Assembly: GCA_001507425.1 (NCBI GenBank)
Contig: LMAJ01000011.1
Span: 91,867-155,866, forward strand
DNA: 64,000 nt
Reading direction: 5' to 3'
From: Flavobacteriaceae bacterium CRH
GTDB taxonomy: Bacteria; Bacteroidota; Bacteroidia; Flavobacteriales; Flavobacteriaceae
The position numbers and the translations under genes were made by a program. Numbering within the stretch: position 1 is the first letter of the stretch; the number at the start of each line of letters is the position of its first letter. Below the pieces are notes generated by a model that made no database searches, was not told where the DNA came from, and saw only the letters and a program-made list of their open reading frames with translations. Positions 8,886-16,124 of this stretch are shown here, piece after piece.

Positions 8886-8959
8886 TATTTCCAAAATTTT
8901 TCACCAACGTTTTTATTAAATAGGTATTCAGCTCTGTAAAAATTTCACAGGTCTAATAT

Positions 8960-9616
8960 TCACAGATTAGTTAAAATCTTCAGTATAAATGTTAATGGGA
9001 AAATAATAATACTAATGATGAATATCTTTTGACCACTATTTCTGTCTTCATTGTTATAGGAATAAATTCTCTCACCATTTGGAAGCGTTTTTTTAGACCT
9101 CCAAAGTGAATATCCAATAATAATTCCAATTCCGCCACCTAAAAAAGCAAATAGATATCCTGCAATTATCCAGGGTTTTTGATTTTCTTCTGGTTTGGAT
9201 AAAATTTTTAAACGTTCTTTTTTTAAAGATGCCAGCATTTCCGGATCAATAGTTTTGCCTTGATCTGTTAAGATTTTCTGTGCTAACTTATAATCAAAAA
9301 TATTCCATTCATCAGAATTTAAAAGAACATCATACAGCTCTTCATTTGTAAAACTTAATAAATAGTAATCTTTGTCTATTTCGTTAAGCAGGATTTCTGT
9401 TTCTTTTTCAAGAATAGCTTCTGCTTTTTCAAAATCAGATGGATCAATCTGTATTTCGTATTGATTTTGTAAAGTACTTCCGGAAAAAGTAATATCAACA
9501 GGAGCAATATTATCAGCTAAAACAGTTTTAATATTGTTTTTATTTAATAATGTTTCAAGTTCTTTTGCTTGAGATAATGTTGAGAAATTTCGAAAAGAAA
9601 TACCATTTTCAATCAT
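8960..9616 (-). CDS. Membrane protein with an N-terminal DUF2007-type domain
   Basis: A 218-residue protein. Residues 1-75 resemble the DUF2007 putative signal-transducing domain: FRNFSTLSQAKELETLLNKN followed by a second alpha-beta unit ending PSDFEKAEAILEKE. A helical middle segment (about 85-140) follows. Two membrane helices are clear, at about 147-169 and 197-215, separated by a short polar loop. The topology suggests a cytosolic sensor-like domain tethered to the inner membrane. It lies 50 bp after the M23 peptidase gene on the same strand and may be the last gene of the DUF3108-kynA-M23 unit. Biological role unknown. Confidence 0.6.
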   Translation of the reverse strand: MIENGISFRNFSTLSQAKELETLLNKNNIKTVLADNIAPVDITFSGSTLQNQYEIQIDPSDFEKAEAILEKETEILLNEIDKDYYLLSFTNEELYDVLLNSDEWNIFDYKLAQKILTDQGKTIDPEMLASLKKERLKILSKPEENQKPWIIAGYLFAFLGGGIGIIIGYSLWRSKKTLPNGERIYSYNNEDRNSGQKIFIISIIIFPLTFILKILTNL

Positions 9617-9666
9617 TTTTTGAAATATAAAGTTATTATGAAATTTCTAATTTATTAAACGGCTAT

Positions 9667-10887
9667 TTACAAATTACCAATACTATCCAATTCTCTTTTC
9701 AGAGGTTCCATTTGTTTTAAGAAACGTGTTCTGTCGCTTCCCGTTAAAGATTCTCCCGTTGGAAGATTTAGTCGAAGCGCATCAACCTGGATGCCATTTT
9801 TCCAGAAACGGTAACAAACATGCGGGCCAGAGGCAAGTCCTGTACTTCCAACCAAGCCAATTTTTTGTCCTTGTGTTACGCGTTGTCCGCGTTTTACTAA
9901 AATTCTGGACATGTGTAAATATTGGGTAGAGTAGGTTCCGTTGTGTTTTACTTTTACAAAATTTCCGTTTCCTGCCGTATATCCGGTTGCTTCAACAACT
10001 CCCGCAGCAGTTGTAGAAATTGGAGTTCCGGTTGGTGCGGCATAATCAGTTCCTTTGTGCGCTTTCCAGGTATGTTGAACCGGATGAAACCTGTTCATCG
10101 TAAATCGTGAAGTAATTCTGCTAAATTTAATAGGCGTTTTTAAGAAGAAATTTTTCAGTGTTTTTCCTTCATCGTCATAATATTCAACTTTTCCTGAAAG
10201 TGTATCTTTTTCAAAAGGAAAAGCATAAATAATTTTCCCTTTATATTCAAAAAATGCAGCCTGAAGATCTTCAACGCCATCATAAACTTTTCCGTTTATA
10301 AAACGTTCCGTAAAAATTAATCCGTAACGATCTCCTTTTTTTAATTTAAAAAAGTCAATCGACCATGAAAACACTTTGGTAATTCTTCCTGCAAGTGCCG
10401 TTTCTACATCTTCGCCTCCTAAGGTTTCGGATAATGAAGTTTTTAAAACGCCACCAATTATTTTACGTTTAAAAGTAACGGGCTTGATTTTTTTATATGC
10501 TTTTGCAATAGTGTCTCTAAAATCAATAACATAGTAAGTCAACGCATCTTGCTGATAAATGAAAACTTCTAAATTGTTGGTTTTATTTTTAGAGCGAAGA
10601 ATTGTATAAGGTTTGTTGTATCGAATAGTTCGAACATCAAAAGAATCTTTTACCTGTTCGACAATATCGTATACTTTTTTATCGCCAATATTTTGGTGTT
10701 GAATGATAGATCCAAAAGAATCACCTTTTTTTATAGTATCCTGAACAACATTAAAGTCACCATAATTAAAACCGAATTCTACTTTTTTTATTTTTGGTTT
10801 GCTAATTTTAGTTTCTACTTTTTCAGCGGTTTTATTACATGAAAATATAGAAAATAATACTATTATAATTACGAATGCTTTTTTCAA
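9667..10887 (-). CDS. M23-family peptidase, probable lipoprotein, TTG start
   Basis: A 406-residue envelope protein with a lipoprotein-type signal (SIFSC, Cys17), a coil- and strand-rich middle, and a LytM/M23 domain at about 265-375. M23 enzymes are zinc endopeptidases that cut peptidoglycan cross-bridges. The first motif is intact (His277 and Asp281 in HKGTDYA), as is the catalytic His325 in YLHMS. The last motif, normally HxH, reads His356-Val-Cys358, so the third zinc ligand is cysteine. The only start that keeps the signal peptide is TTG at 10885-10887. The gene is 21 bp after kynA. Peptidase activity is likely but should be checked because of the altered ligand. Confidence 0.88.
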   Translation of the reverse strand: MKKAFVIIIVLFSIFSCNKTAEKVETKISKPKIKKVEFGFNYGDFNVVQDTIKKGDSFGSIIQHQNIGDKKVYDIVEQVKDSFDVRTIRYNKPYTILRSKNKTNNLEVFIYQQDALTYYVIDFRDTIAKAYKKIKPVTFKRKIIGGVLKTSLSETLGGEDVETALAGRITKVFSWSIDFFKLKKGDRYGLIFTERFINGKVYDGVEDLQAAFFEYKGKIIYAFPFEKDTLSGKVEYYDDEGKTLKNFFLKTPIKFSRITSRFTMNRFHPVQHTWKAHKGTDYAAPTGTPISTTAAGVVEATGYTAGNGNFVKVKHNGTYSTQYLHMSRILVKRGQRVTQGQKIGLVGSTGLASGPHVCYRFWKNGIQVDALRLNLPTGESLTGSDRTRFLKQMEPLKRELDSIGNL

Positions 10888-10908
10888 ACTTTTAAATTTT
10901 TTGGAAAA

Positions 10909-11850
10909 TTAAACAGTGGCTTCATTTCCCCAATTGGACAATTCTTCTTCGGTCCACAATTTAGGAAAAAAGATGCGTCTTTGGTATTTTGGATGCATAT
11001 ATTTTTGCCAGTCACTTCCGCCTGTGGCTTCACCATTGCCTTTTCCGCTCTCTAAAATGTATTTTCTTGCCGTATTTAAATGTTGCATTACCCAAGTGAT
11101 ATTCACCGTTTTATCATAGTGACGCATCGCATTAATTAATTCAGTATTTTGCTGATCATCGATAGGTAATTGTGTGAATTTTTGCCAAATATTTTTTGTT
11201 TTAAAGGTAGACATCTGGCGTAAAAACTGGTTTTTGTATTTGTTTTCGAATTCCTGAAGTAAATAGGATTTCTGTCCGGTATGATAATCTTTTCCTGCCG
11301 CTTGCCAATACAAATGCTCAAAACTAGTTTCTAAATCTGTATTTTCGTCAAAATTGTCTTTGTATCTGCGATCTGTTAAATTGATAACATCTGTCGAAGC
11401 AAATTCAATTAATCGATATTGAGCACTCTGAAAGCCACTTGCCGGAGTCAGCGTATTTCTAAATTTCATGTATTGATCAACCTCCATTCCGTTTTCCATA
11501 ATGCTGAACGAATTGGTAAGCATGTCAAAATAACGTGTTATTCTAGATAATCTTTCACTGAAAAAATCAACCTGAATGTTCTGTGTTTCGGCAATCTGAT
11601 CAATTTCCCATAAAATCATTTTAAAAATCAATTCATTTACCTGATGATACATGATAAAAACCATTTCGTCAGGAAGTGTTGTGCGCTGAATTTGCAGATT
11701 TAAAAGCGCATCGGTTTGAATATAATCCCAATACGTGATTGGTTTTGACCAAAGTAAACCTTCAAGTTGTACATCTGTTTTCTGATTTATAGCTTGAAAT
11801 TTAAGGTCAATTTCTTTTAAAAGTGATTCAGAATGATCTGTGGTGTTCAT
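10909..11850 (-). CDS. kynA: Tryptophan 2,3-dioxygenase
   Basis: Opens the indole ring of L-tryptophan with O2 to give N-formylkynurenine, the first step of the kynurenine route; a cytosolic haem enzyme, normally a homotetramer. The 313-residue length is usual for this family in Bacteroidetes. Recognisable parts are YWDYIQTDALL (about 40-50), the active-site helix FIMYHQVNELIFK (about 65-77) and the substrate/haem region around FRNTLTPASGFQSAQYR, followed by a long C-terminal helix set ending near MHPKYQRRIFFP. Its ATG overlaps the DUF3108 stop codon by one base (TAATG), showing co-transcription. No kynureninase or formamidase gene is in the window. Confidence 0.95.
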   Translation of the reverse strand: MNTTDHSESLLKEIDLKFQAINQKTDVQLEGLLWSKPITYWDYIQTDALLNLQIQRTTLPDEMVFIMYHQVNELIFKMILWEIDQIAETQNIQVDFFSERLSRITRYFDMLTNSFSIMENGMEVDQYMKFRNTLTPASGFQSAQYRLIEFASTDVINLTDRRYKDNFDENTDLETSFEHLYWQAAGKDYHTGQKSYLLQEFENKYKNQFLRQMSTFKTKNIWQKFTQLPIDDQQNTELINAMRHYDKTVNITWVMQHLNTARKYILESGKGNGEATGGSDWQKYMHPKYQRRIFFPKLWTEEELSNWGNEATV

Positions 11851-12620
11851 TATTTTTTTACTTTAAATGGATTTTTTAATCCTTTGTATTCGTCAAGGTC
11901 CGCTTTTAGGGATCCTACTGCAAGATCTGCTTTTATTCGAACCGGAACTTTATTGTCGTCGTCTGTTATCCAGATTGTTAAGCTTTCTTTTTCTTTAAAA
12001 ACCCTGCCTGTTTGTACCAATGGTTTAAATACCATTGTAGAAACGGTTCCAAATTTAGTTGTAATATCCTGAAGACCTACATATTTTAACTTAAATTTTG
12101 TGATTTCTTCGTCAAAAAACATGTCAATTGTTATCGATTCTCCTGATTTTAATTTGTCAATATTTGGATGGTTTCTTAAGTAATAAAAGGAAGAAACAAT
12201 ATCCTGTACATTATCTGTAAGAACAATTGTTTTTTCTGTTTTACGTTTGTAGTCTTTAACTAAAACTCTGTTTTCAGCCGGATTAAAAAATCCTTCCTGA
12301 TCTTTTGTATAACCGCCTTCGTCAATTTTTCGAACGTAGCGATAAGGATTTCCGTTTTGTTTGTCAAAGTAACTTTCATAAATGTCTTCGACTTTAAAGA
12401 AAAATTTAGACATACCGGTTGTGTAGCCTTTTCCAACGGCATGAAATACTTTTTTGTTGTTTATTGTGGCATCTTTAACTTCGAGTGTAGCATAACCCGC
12501 GTTTACGATTCCGTAATGAATTCTGAATTTAAAATATTCTCCAACTCCGTAAGCATCTTCTTTTTGAGTATCGAAGGCAAGAGTAGTCAGGACTAATATG
12601 ATGAGGACTAATTTTTTCAT
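11850..12620 (-). CDS. Exported DUF3108 protein
   Basis: A 256-residue protein starting MKKLVLIILVLTTLAFD at ATG 12618-12620; the signal peptide covers about residues 1-17. The longer reading from 12662 would put a non-hydrophobic stretch before the signal peptide and is rejected. The mature domain is of the DUF3108 type: GEYFKFRIHYGIVNAGYATLEV, then FYFLR-like and IDMFFDEE segments, and a closing LTIWITDDDNKVPVRIKA. These are periplasmic all-beta proteins of unknown role, often found in Bacteroidetes. The stop overlaps the kynA start by one base, so translation is probably coupled. A candidate small RNA ends 66 bp upstream. Confidence 0.75.
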   Translation of the reverse strand: MKKLVLIILVLTTLAFDTQKEDAYGVGEYFKFRIHYGIVNAGYATLEVKDATINNKKVFHAVGKGYTTGMSKFFFKVEDIYESYFDKQNGNPYRYVRKIDEGGYTKDQEGFFNPAENRVLVKDYKRKTEKTIVLTDNVQDIVSSFYYLRNHPNIDKLKSGESITIDMFFDEEITKFKLKYVGLQDITTKFGTVSTMVFKPLVQTGRVFKEKESLTIWITDDDNKVPVRIKADLAVGSLKADLDEYKGLKNPFKVKK

Positions 12621-12685
12621 AGTACAATTTTTACATTTCATTATAAAGATAATTAAATGCAAATTCTATTCCAAATGTACCAAAA

Positions 12686-12800
12686 CAAAAAAACTCCGTC
12701 AAGAAATGACGGAGTTTTTATGCTATTAACTAACCAAAAAACTATAAATTATGAAATTTATATCAATTAGGAAGGAAACCACCCCTTCCTGATTTGCGAG
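12686..12800 (-). ncRNA. Candidate small structured RNA, about 110 nt
   Basis: A compact minus-strand unit with its own promoter (12803-12832) and terminator. From the expected start near 12798-12800 the RNA holds three hairpins: AGGAAGG/CCTTCCT with an 8-base loop (12769-12790), a perfect 8-bp stem TATAAATT/AATTTATA with a four-base loop (12743-12762), and the terminator stem ACTCCGTCA/TGACGGAGT (12693-12715) followed by a run of T. No convincing reading frame is present. It may be a free small RNA, or a leader that controls the DUF3108-kynA operon starting 66 bp further on. A 6S-type RNA of flavobacteria is one known class that should be tested by covariance search; I cannot claim it. Confidence 0.55.
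12693..12721 (-). terminator. Intrinsic terminator ending the candidate small RNA
   Basis: A 9-bp perfect stem (12693-12701 with 12707-12715), a 5-base loop, and seven T on the minus strand beyond it. It could also stop read-through from hppD upstream. Confidence 0.85.
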
Positions 12801-12802
12801 TG

Positions 12803-12832
12803 CAAAGATAGATAGAAAGTTCAAAAAACAAA
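12803..12832 (-). promoter_or_regulatory. Strong-match Bacteroidetes promoter of the candidate small RNA
   Basis: On the minus strand TTTG (12829-12832) is followed by 18 bp and then TATCTTTG (12803-12810), an exact fit to the TTTG / TAnnTTTG promoter pair known for Flavobacterium and Bacteroides. Confidence 0.7.
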
Positions 12833-12919
12833 TAGCAAAAGGTGAGTTTAACATAACATTTGCATAAAAAGCATCGTTTTATCGAGAATTCCTCGATTTA
12901 ATGCAAAAATATTACGTTT

Positions 12920-14080
12920 TTACAAAGTTCCTCTCAATTCTTGCTCTCTTTCAATTGACTCAAAAAGGGCTTTAAAGTTACCTGCGCCAAATCCTTTTGC
13001 ACCCATTCTCTGAATAATTTCAAAAAATAACGTTGGTCTGTCCTGAACCGGTTTGGTAAATATTTGCAATAAATAACCATCTTCATCGGCATCGACCATG
13101 ATAGCTAATTTTTCAATTTCATTAATATCTTCTTTCATCATATCCATATGAACCCCTAATCTTTCCGGAATTGCTTGGTAATAGGTATGTGGCGGAGCAG
13201 ATAAAAACTCAACACCTCTTGATTTTAGATCCGAAACTGTTTTGATAATATCATCTGTTGCAATGGCAATATGCTGAATTCCAGGCCCGCCATAAAAGTC
13301 TAAATATTCCTCGATTTGCGATTTTTTCTTTCCTTCTGCAGGTTCGTTAATTGGGAATTTAATTCTTCCGTTTCCGTTAGACATTACTTTACTCATCAAA
13401 GCCGAATATTCTGTATTGATTTGTTTGTCATCAAAGGATAAGAAATTCACGAATCCCATAACCTCTTCATAAAATTTCACCCAGGTATTCATTTCATTCC
13501 AACCTACATTCCCAACCATGTGATCAATATATTTTAATCCGGTTGGAGCAGGGTTGTAATCTGATTTCCATTCTTTGTAACCTGGCAGGAAAACACCATT
13601 GTAGTTTTTTCTTTCTACAAAAATATGGACTGTTTCTCCGTAAGTGTAAATTCCGGAACGAACTACTTCTCCAAACTCATCAGATTCTACCGTTGGTTCC
13701 ATAAAAGAACGGGCGCCACGTTTTATAGTTTCTTCATAAGCGCTTCTTGCATCTTCAACCCAAAGTGCTGCAACTTTTACACCATCGCCGTGTTTTTTAA
13801 GATGATCATTTATTGGAGAATTTTCGTTTAGAGGCGTTGTCAAAACAATTCTGATTTTGTCTTGTTTTAAAACATAAGATGCTTTGTCTCTTACTCCGGT
13901 TTCTAATCCTGCGTATGCTAATGACTGATAACCAAAAGCAGTTTTATAATAATGTGCTGATTGTTTTGCGTTTCCTACGTAGAACTCTACATAATCTGTT
14001 CCTAATAACGGAAGAAAATCTTGTGCTCCTTCGAAGATTTTTTCTAATCCGTATTCTACTGATTTAATTTCTTTGCTCAT
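12920..14080 (-). CDS. hppD: 4-hydroxyphenylpyruvate dioxygenase
   Basis: Converts 4-hydroxyphenylpyruvate to homogentisate using O2 and a non-haem iron(II); the second step of tyrosine catabolism, in the cytosol. The 386-residue protein has two vicinal-oxygen-chelate domains: the N-terminal one at about 20-160 (YVEFYVGNAKQSAHYY) and the catalytic one at about 185-380. Iron ligands are expected at the His of YIDHMVGNV, the His of PGIQHIAIATDD, and the Glu of LFFEIIQR near the C-terminus, followed by the family tail GFGAGNFKALFE. It lies downstream of hmgA and a small four-helix-bundle gene on the same strand. The next step is done by hmgA in this cluster; fumarylacetoacetase is not in the window. 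Confidence 0.95.
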   Translation of the reverse strand: MSKEIKSVEYGLEKIFEGAQDFLPLLGTDYVEFYVGNAKQSAHYYKTAFGYQSLAYAGLETGVRDKASYVLKQDKIRIVLTTPLNENSPINDHLKKHGDGVKVAALWVEDARSAYEETIKRGARSFMEPTVESDEFGEVVRSGIYTYGETVHIFVERKNYNGVFLPGYKEWKSDYNPAPTGLKYIDHMVGNVGWNEMNTWVKFYEEVMGFVNFLSFDDKQINTEYSALMSKVMSNGNGRIKFPINEPAEGKKKSQIEEYLDFYGGPGIQHIAIATDDIIKTVSDLKSRGVEFLSAPPHTYYQAIPERLGVHMDMMKEDINEIEKLAIMVDADEDGYLLQIFTKPVQDRPTLFFEIIQRMGAKGFGAGNFKALFESIEREQELRGTL

Positions 14081-14153
14081 GATTTTTCAATTAGAAAATG
14101 AGTAAAATAGAAAATTAGAATATGCTGACACACATTAATAATTGTCTTATTTC

Positions 14154-14510
14154 TCATTTTGCTGTTTCTATTGTTTTGTTTAAAATGTTTATTATTTCGG
14201 CCAATTCGTTTTGCAAATCTTCGCAGTTTGGATAATCCTTGCGCGATGAGCAAAAGGATAACCAATGTTGTGTTTCGGTTGCTTCTTTAATAGCTGTTTC
14301 AAGTTTAGTAAAAAAAACGGACTCGCTTTTGGCATTTTCAGATTCTTTGGTATTTGCTCCAATAGCTGTTCCGCATTTTAATAATTGATTTCCAATTATA
14401 AACCTGTTTTGTTTCTGTAACTCCGCAGCGTAATTAATAATGCTTACTGTAAAATCGAAAGTTTTGTTTGTAAGACTAGTGTCTAAAATTTTCTCGTCTA
14501 AATTCATCAT
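14154..14510 (-). CDS. Four-helix-bundle protein of the S23 / 23S rRNA intervening-sequence family
   Basis: A 118-residue all-helical protein matching the family first found encoded in 23S rRNA intervening sequences. Diagnostic parts are FDFTVSIINYAAELQK (helix 1), LLKCGTAIGANTKESENAKS (helix 2, with the typical G-x-S/A-I-GAN-x-x-E pattern) and FFTKLETAIKEATETQHWL (helix 3). These proteins form pentameric bundles, and their function is unknown; in Bacteroidetes they occur as single genes scattered between core genes. Here it is inserted between hmgA and hppD, same strand. Starts at 14508-14510 or one codon later are equivalent. Immediately upstream is a word repeat also found before hmgA. Confidence 0.82.
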   Translation of the reverse strand: MMNLDEKILDTSLTNKTFDFTVSIINYAAELQKQNRFIIGNQLLKCGTAIGANTKESENAKSESVFFTKLETAIKEATETQHWLSFCSSRKDYPNCEDLQNELAEIINILNKTIETAK

Positions 14511-14530
14511 TTGTAAATTAGATAATTATA
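14511..14530. repeat. Short word repeat TTTGTAAATTAGATAATT-type, copy 1
   Basis: The stretch directly before the four-helix-bundle gene (TTGTAAATTAGATAATT) recurs, twice in tandem form, before hmgA at 15808-15845, and a degraded version lies before hppD (14081-14122). All three genes of this cluster therefore have related leaders. Confidence 0.6.
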
Positions 14531-14645
14531 GAATGTTTCAAGAAAGTCTTTTGCGTTTAAAGAAAAATATTCTAAAAACTACAAAAAGTGGCGTGTAAAA
14601 ATTAAAAATGGCGTGTATAAAATTGATTCATTCTGCATTAACTAA

Positions 14646-15803
14646 TTATTCGCACCAAGACTTATAATAATGACCATCATCGAGACCCATTGCTTCTTCT
14701 GTAACCATTAATGGTCTAAAAGTATCGACCATAACGGCCAATTCCTGAGTTTCTTTGTGGCCAATACTGCGCTCCATTGCACCCGGCGCAGGGCCATGTG
14801 GAATTCCTTTTGGGTGTAATGTAATATGACCTTGTTCAATATTATTGCGGCTCATAAAATCGCCATCTACATAATATAAAACTTCGTCAGAATCTATATT
14901 GCTGTGATTATAAGGGGCTGGAATTGCTTTTGGATGATAATCGTAAAGTCTTGGGCAAAACGAACAAACAACAAAAGTTGCCGTTTCAAAAGTTTGATGA
15001 ACTGGCGGCGGTTGGTGAACACGGCCTGTAATAGGCTCGAAATTATGAATAGAAAATCCGTATGGGAAATTATATCCGTCCCAACCCACAACGTCAAAAG
15101 GATGTGTGGCATAAACTACTTCATGGAGCATGCCTTCTTTTTTAATTTTAATTAAAAAATCGCCTTTTTCATCGTGTGTTTCCAATTCGTTTGGTAAAAT
15201 AAAATCGCGCTCACAAAAAGGTGAATGCTCTAAATGTTGACCAGATTGGTTTTTATAACGTTTTGGAGTGTAAAATGGAGCAAAAGATTCGACATAAAAA
15301 AGTCGGTTTTCTTCTGTCTCAAATTCTATTTGGTAAATAATGCCTCTCGGAATAATTAAATAATCCCCATATTCAAAAGGAATATTTCCTAACATGGTTC
15401 TTAATTTTCCTTTTCCTTTATGAATGAAAAGCATTTCATCGGCATCGGCATTTTTGTAAAAATAATTTCGAAGTGATTCTTTTGGAGCTGCTAAACCAAT
15501 AATACAATCTTTATTGACAAGCATTGCTTTGCGGCTGTCTAAAAAGTCGTTTTCAGGTTTTAATTCAAAACCTTTAAAAAGTAAAGATTTTATGTTTTTT
15601 CCGATTGCAATTTTTGGTTCAACCGAATATGATTTTAGAATTTCTTTAACCTGCGTTGGTCTGTGAACATGATAGGACAATGAAGAATGTCCGTGAAAAC
15701 CTTCCGTACCAAACAATTGTTCGTAATAAAAACCTCCATTAGGTTTTTCGAATTGGGTGTGTCTTTTTTGAGGAAAATCTCCAAGTTTATGATATAATGG
15801 CAT
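14646..15803 (-). CDS. hmgA: Homogentisate 1,2-dioxygenase
   Basis: Opens the ring of homogentisate with O2 to give maleylacetoacetate; a cytosolic non-haem iron enzyme. The 385-residue chain is the short form (classical enzymes are about 430-445). The catalytic region is clear: HNFEPITGRVHQPPPVHQTFE (about residues 260-280), then FCPRLYDYHPKAIPAPYNHSN, the iron-binding GHITLHPKGIPHGPAPG (about 325-341) and the closing MVDTFRPL. Start is the ATG at 15801-15803. It is the first gene of the group hmgA - four-helix-bundle protein - hppD; the reaction order (HppD then HmgA) makes co-expression sensible. Confidence 0.93.
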   Translation of the reverse strand: MPLYHKLGDFPQKRHTQFEKPNGGFYYEQLFGTEGFHGHSSLSYHVHRPTQVKEILKSYSVEPKIAIGKNIKSLLFKGFELKPENDFLDSRKAMLVNKDCIIGLAAPKESLRNYFYKNADADEMLFIHKGKGKLRTMLGNIPFEYGDYLIIPRGIIYQIEFETEENRLFYVESFAPFYTPKRYKNQSGQHLEHSPFCERDFILPNELETHDEKGDFLIKIKKEGMLHEVVYATHPFDVVGWDGYNFPYGFSIHNFEPITGRVHQPPPVHQTFETATFVVCSFCPRLYDYHPKAIPAPYNHSNIDSDEVLYYVDGDFMSRNNIEQGHITLHPKGIPHGPAPGAMERSIGHKETQELAVMVDTFRPLMVTEEAMGLDDGHYYKSWCE

Positions 15804-15807
15804 GCCT

Positions 15808-15845
15808 TTTCAATTAGATAATTTGTAAATTAGATAATTCGAAAA
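15808..15845. repeat. Short word repeat before hmgA, copy 2
   Basis: Two tandem units of AATTAGATAATTTGTA-type sequence end a few bases before the hmgA start codon. The same word occurs before the four-helix-bundle gene at 14511-14530. Confidence 0.6.
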
Positions 15846-16124
15846 ATTTGAATTGAACGCGCAAATCATCAGCTAAAATTTATAGCTGAAAAATGAGTTT
15901 CAATTCGTTGGTTTTATTCAGGATTTCTCTTGATAAGGAATTGAAGATACTCTAATAAACCTGTCCATTTTGTTTTCATTACAACAAATATCGTAATTTT
16001 TATTTATTTAAATTACAAATACTATCTTTTATAAACGTAAAAAATAGGCAGATGGTTTTTATAATGCCAATATGATGTAGAATGCATTCAATTTTATGAA
16101 ATAAATTCTGAACATAATTAAATG
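15846..16124. other. Spacer between the patatin gene and hmgA
   Basis: AT-rich. On the minus strand a 21-codon frame (15914-15979, beginning MKTKWTGLLEY) follows two near -7 elements; it could be a leader peptide or chance. I see no terminator between the patatin gene and hmgA, and no other feature. Confidence 0.35.

Noticed and set aside
12745..12792. Short plus-strand frame (MKFISIRKETTPS) and a GTG frame on the minus strand in the candidate small RNA
   Set aside because: Both are explained by the palindromic stems, no promoter faces the plus frame, and the minus frame has no conserved features. The structured-RNA reading is preferred.
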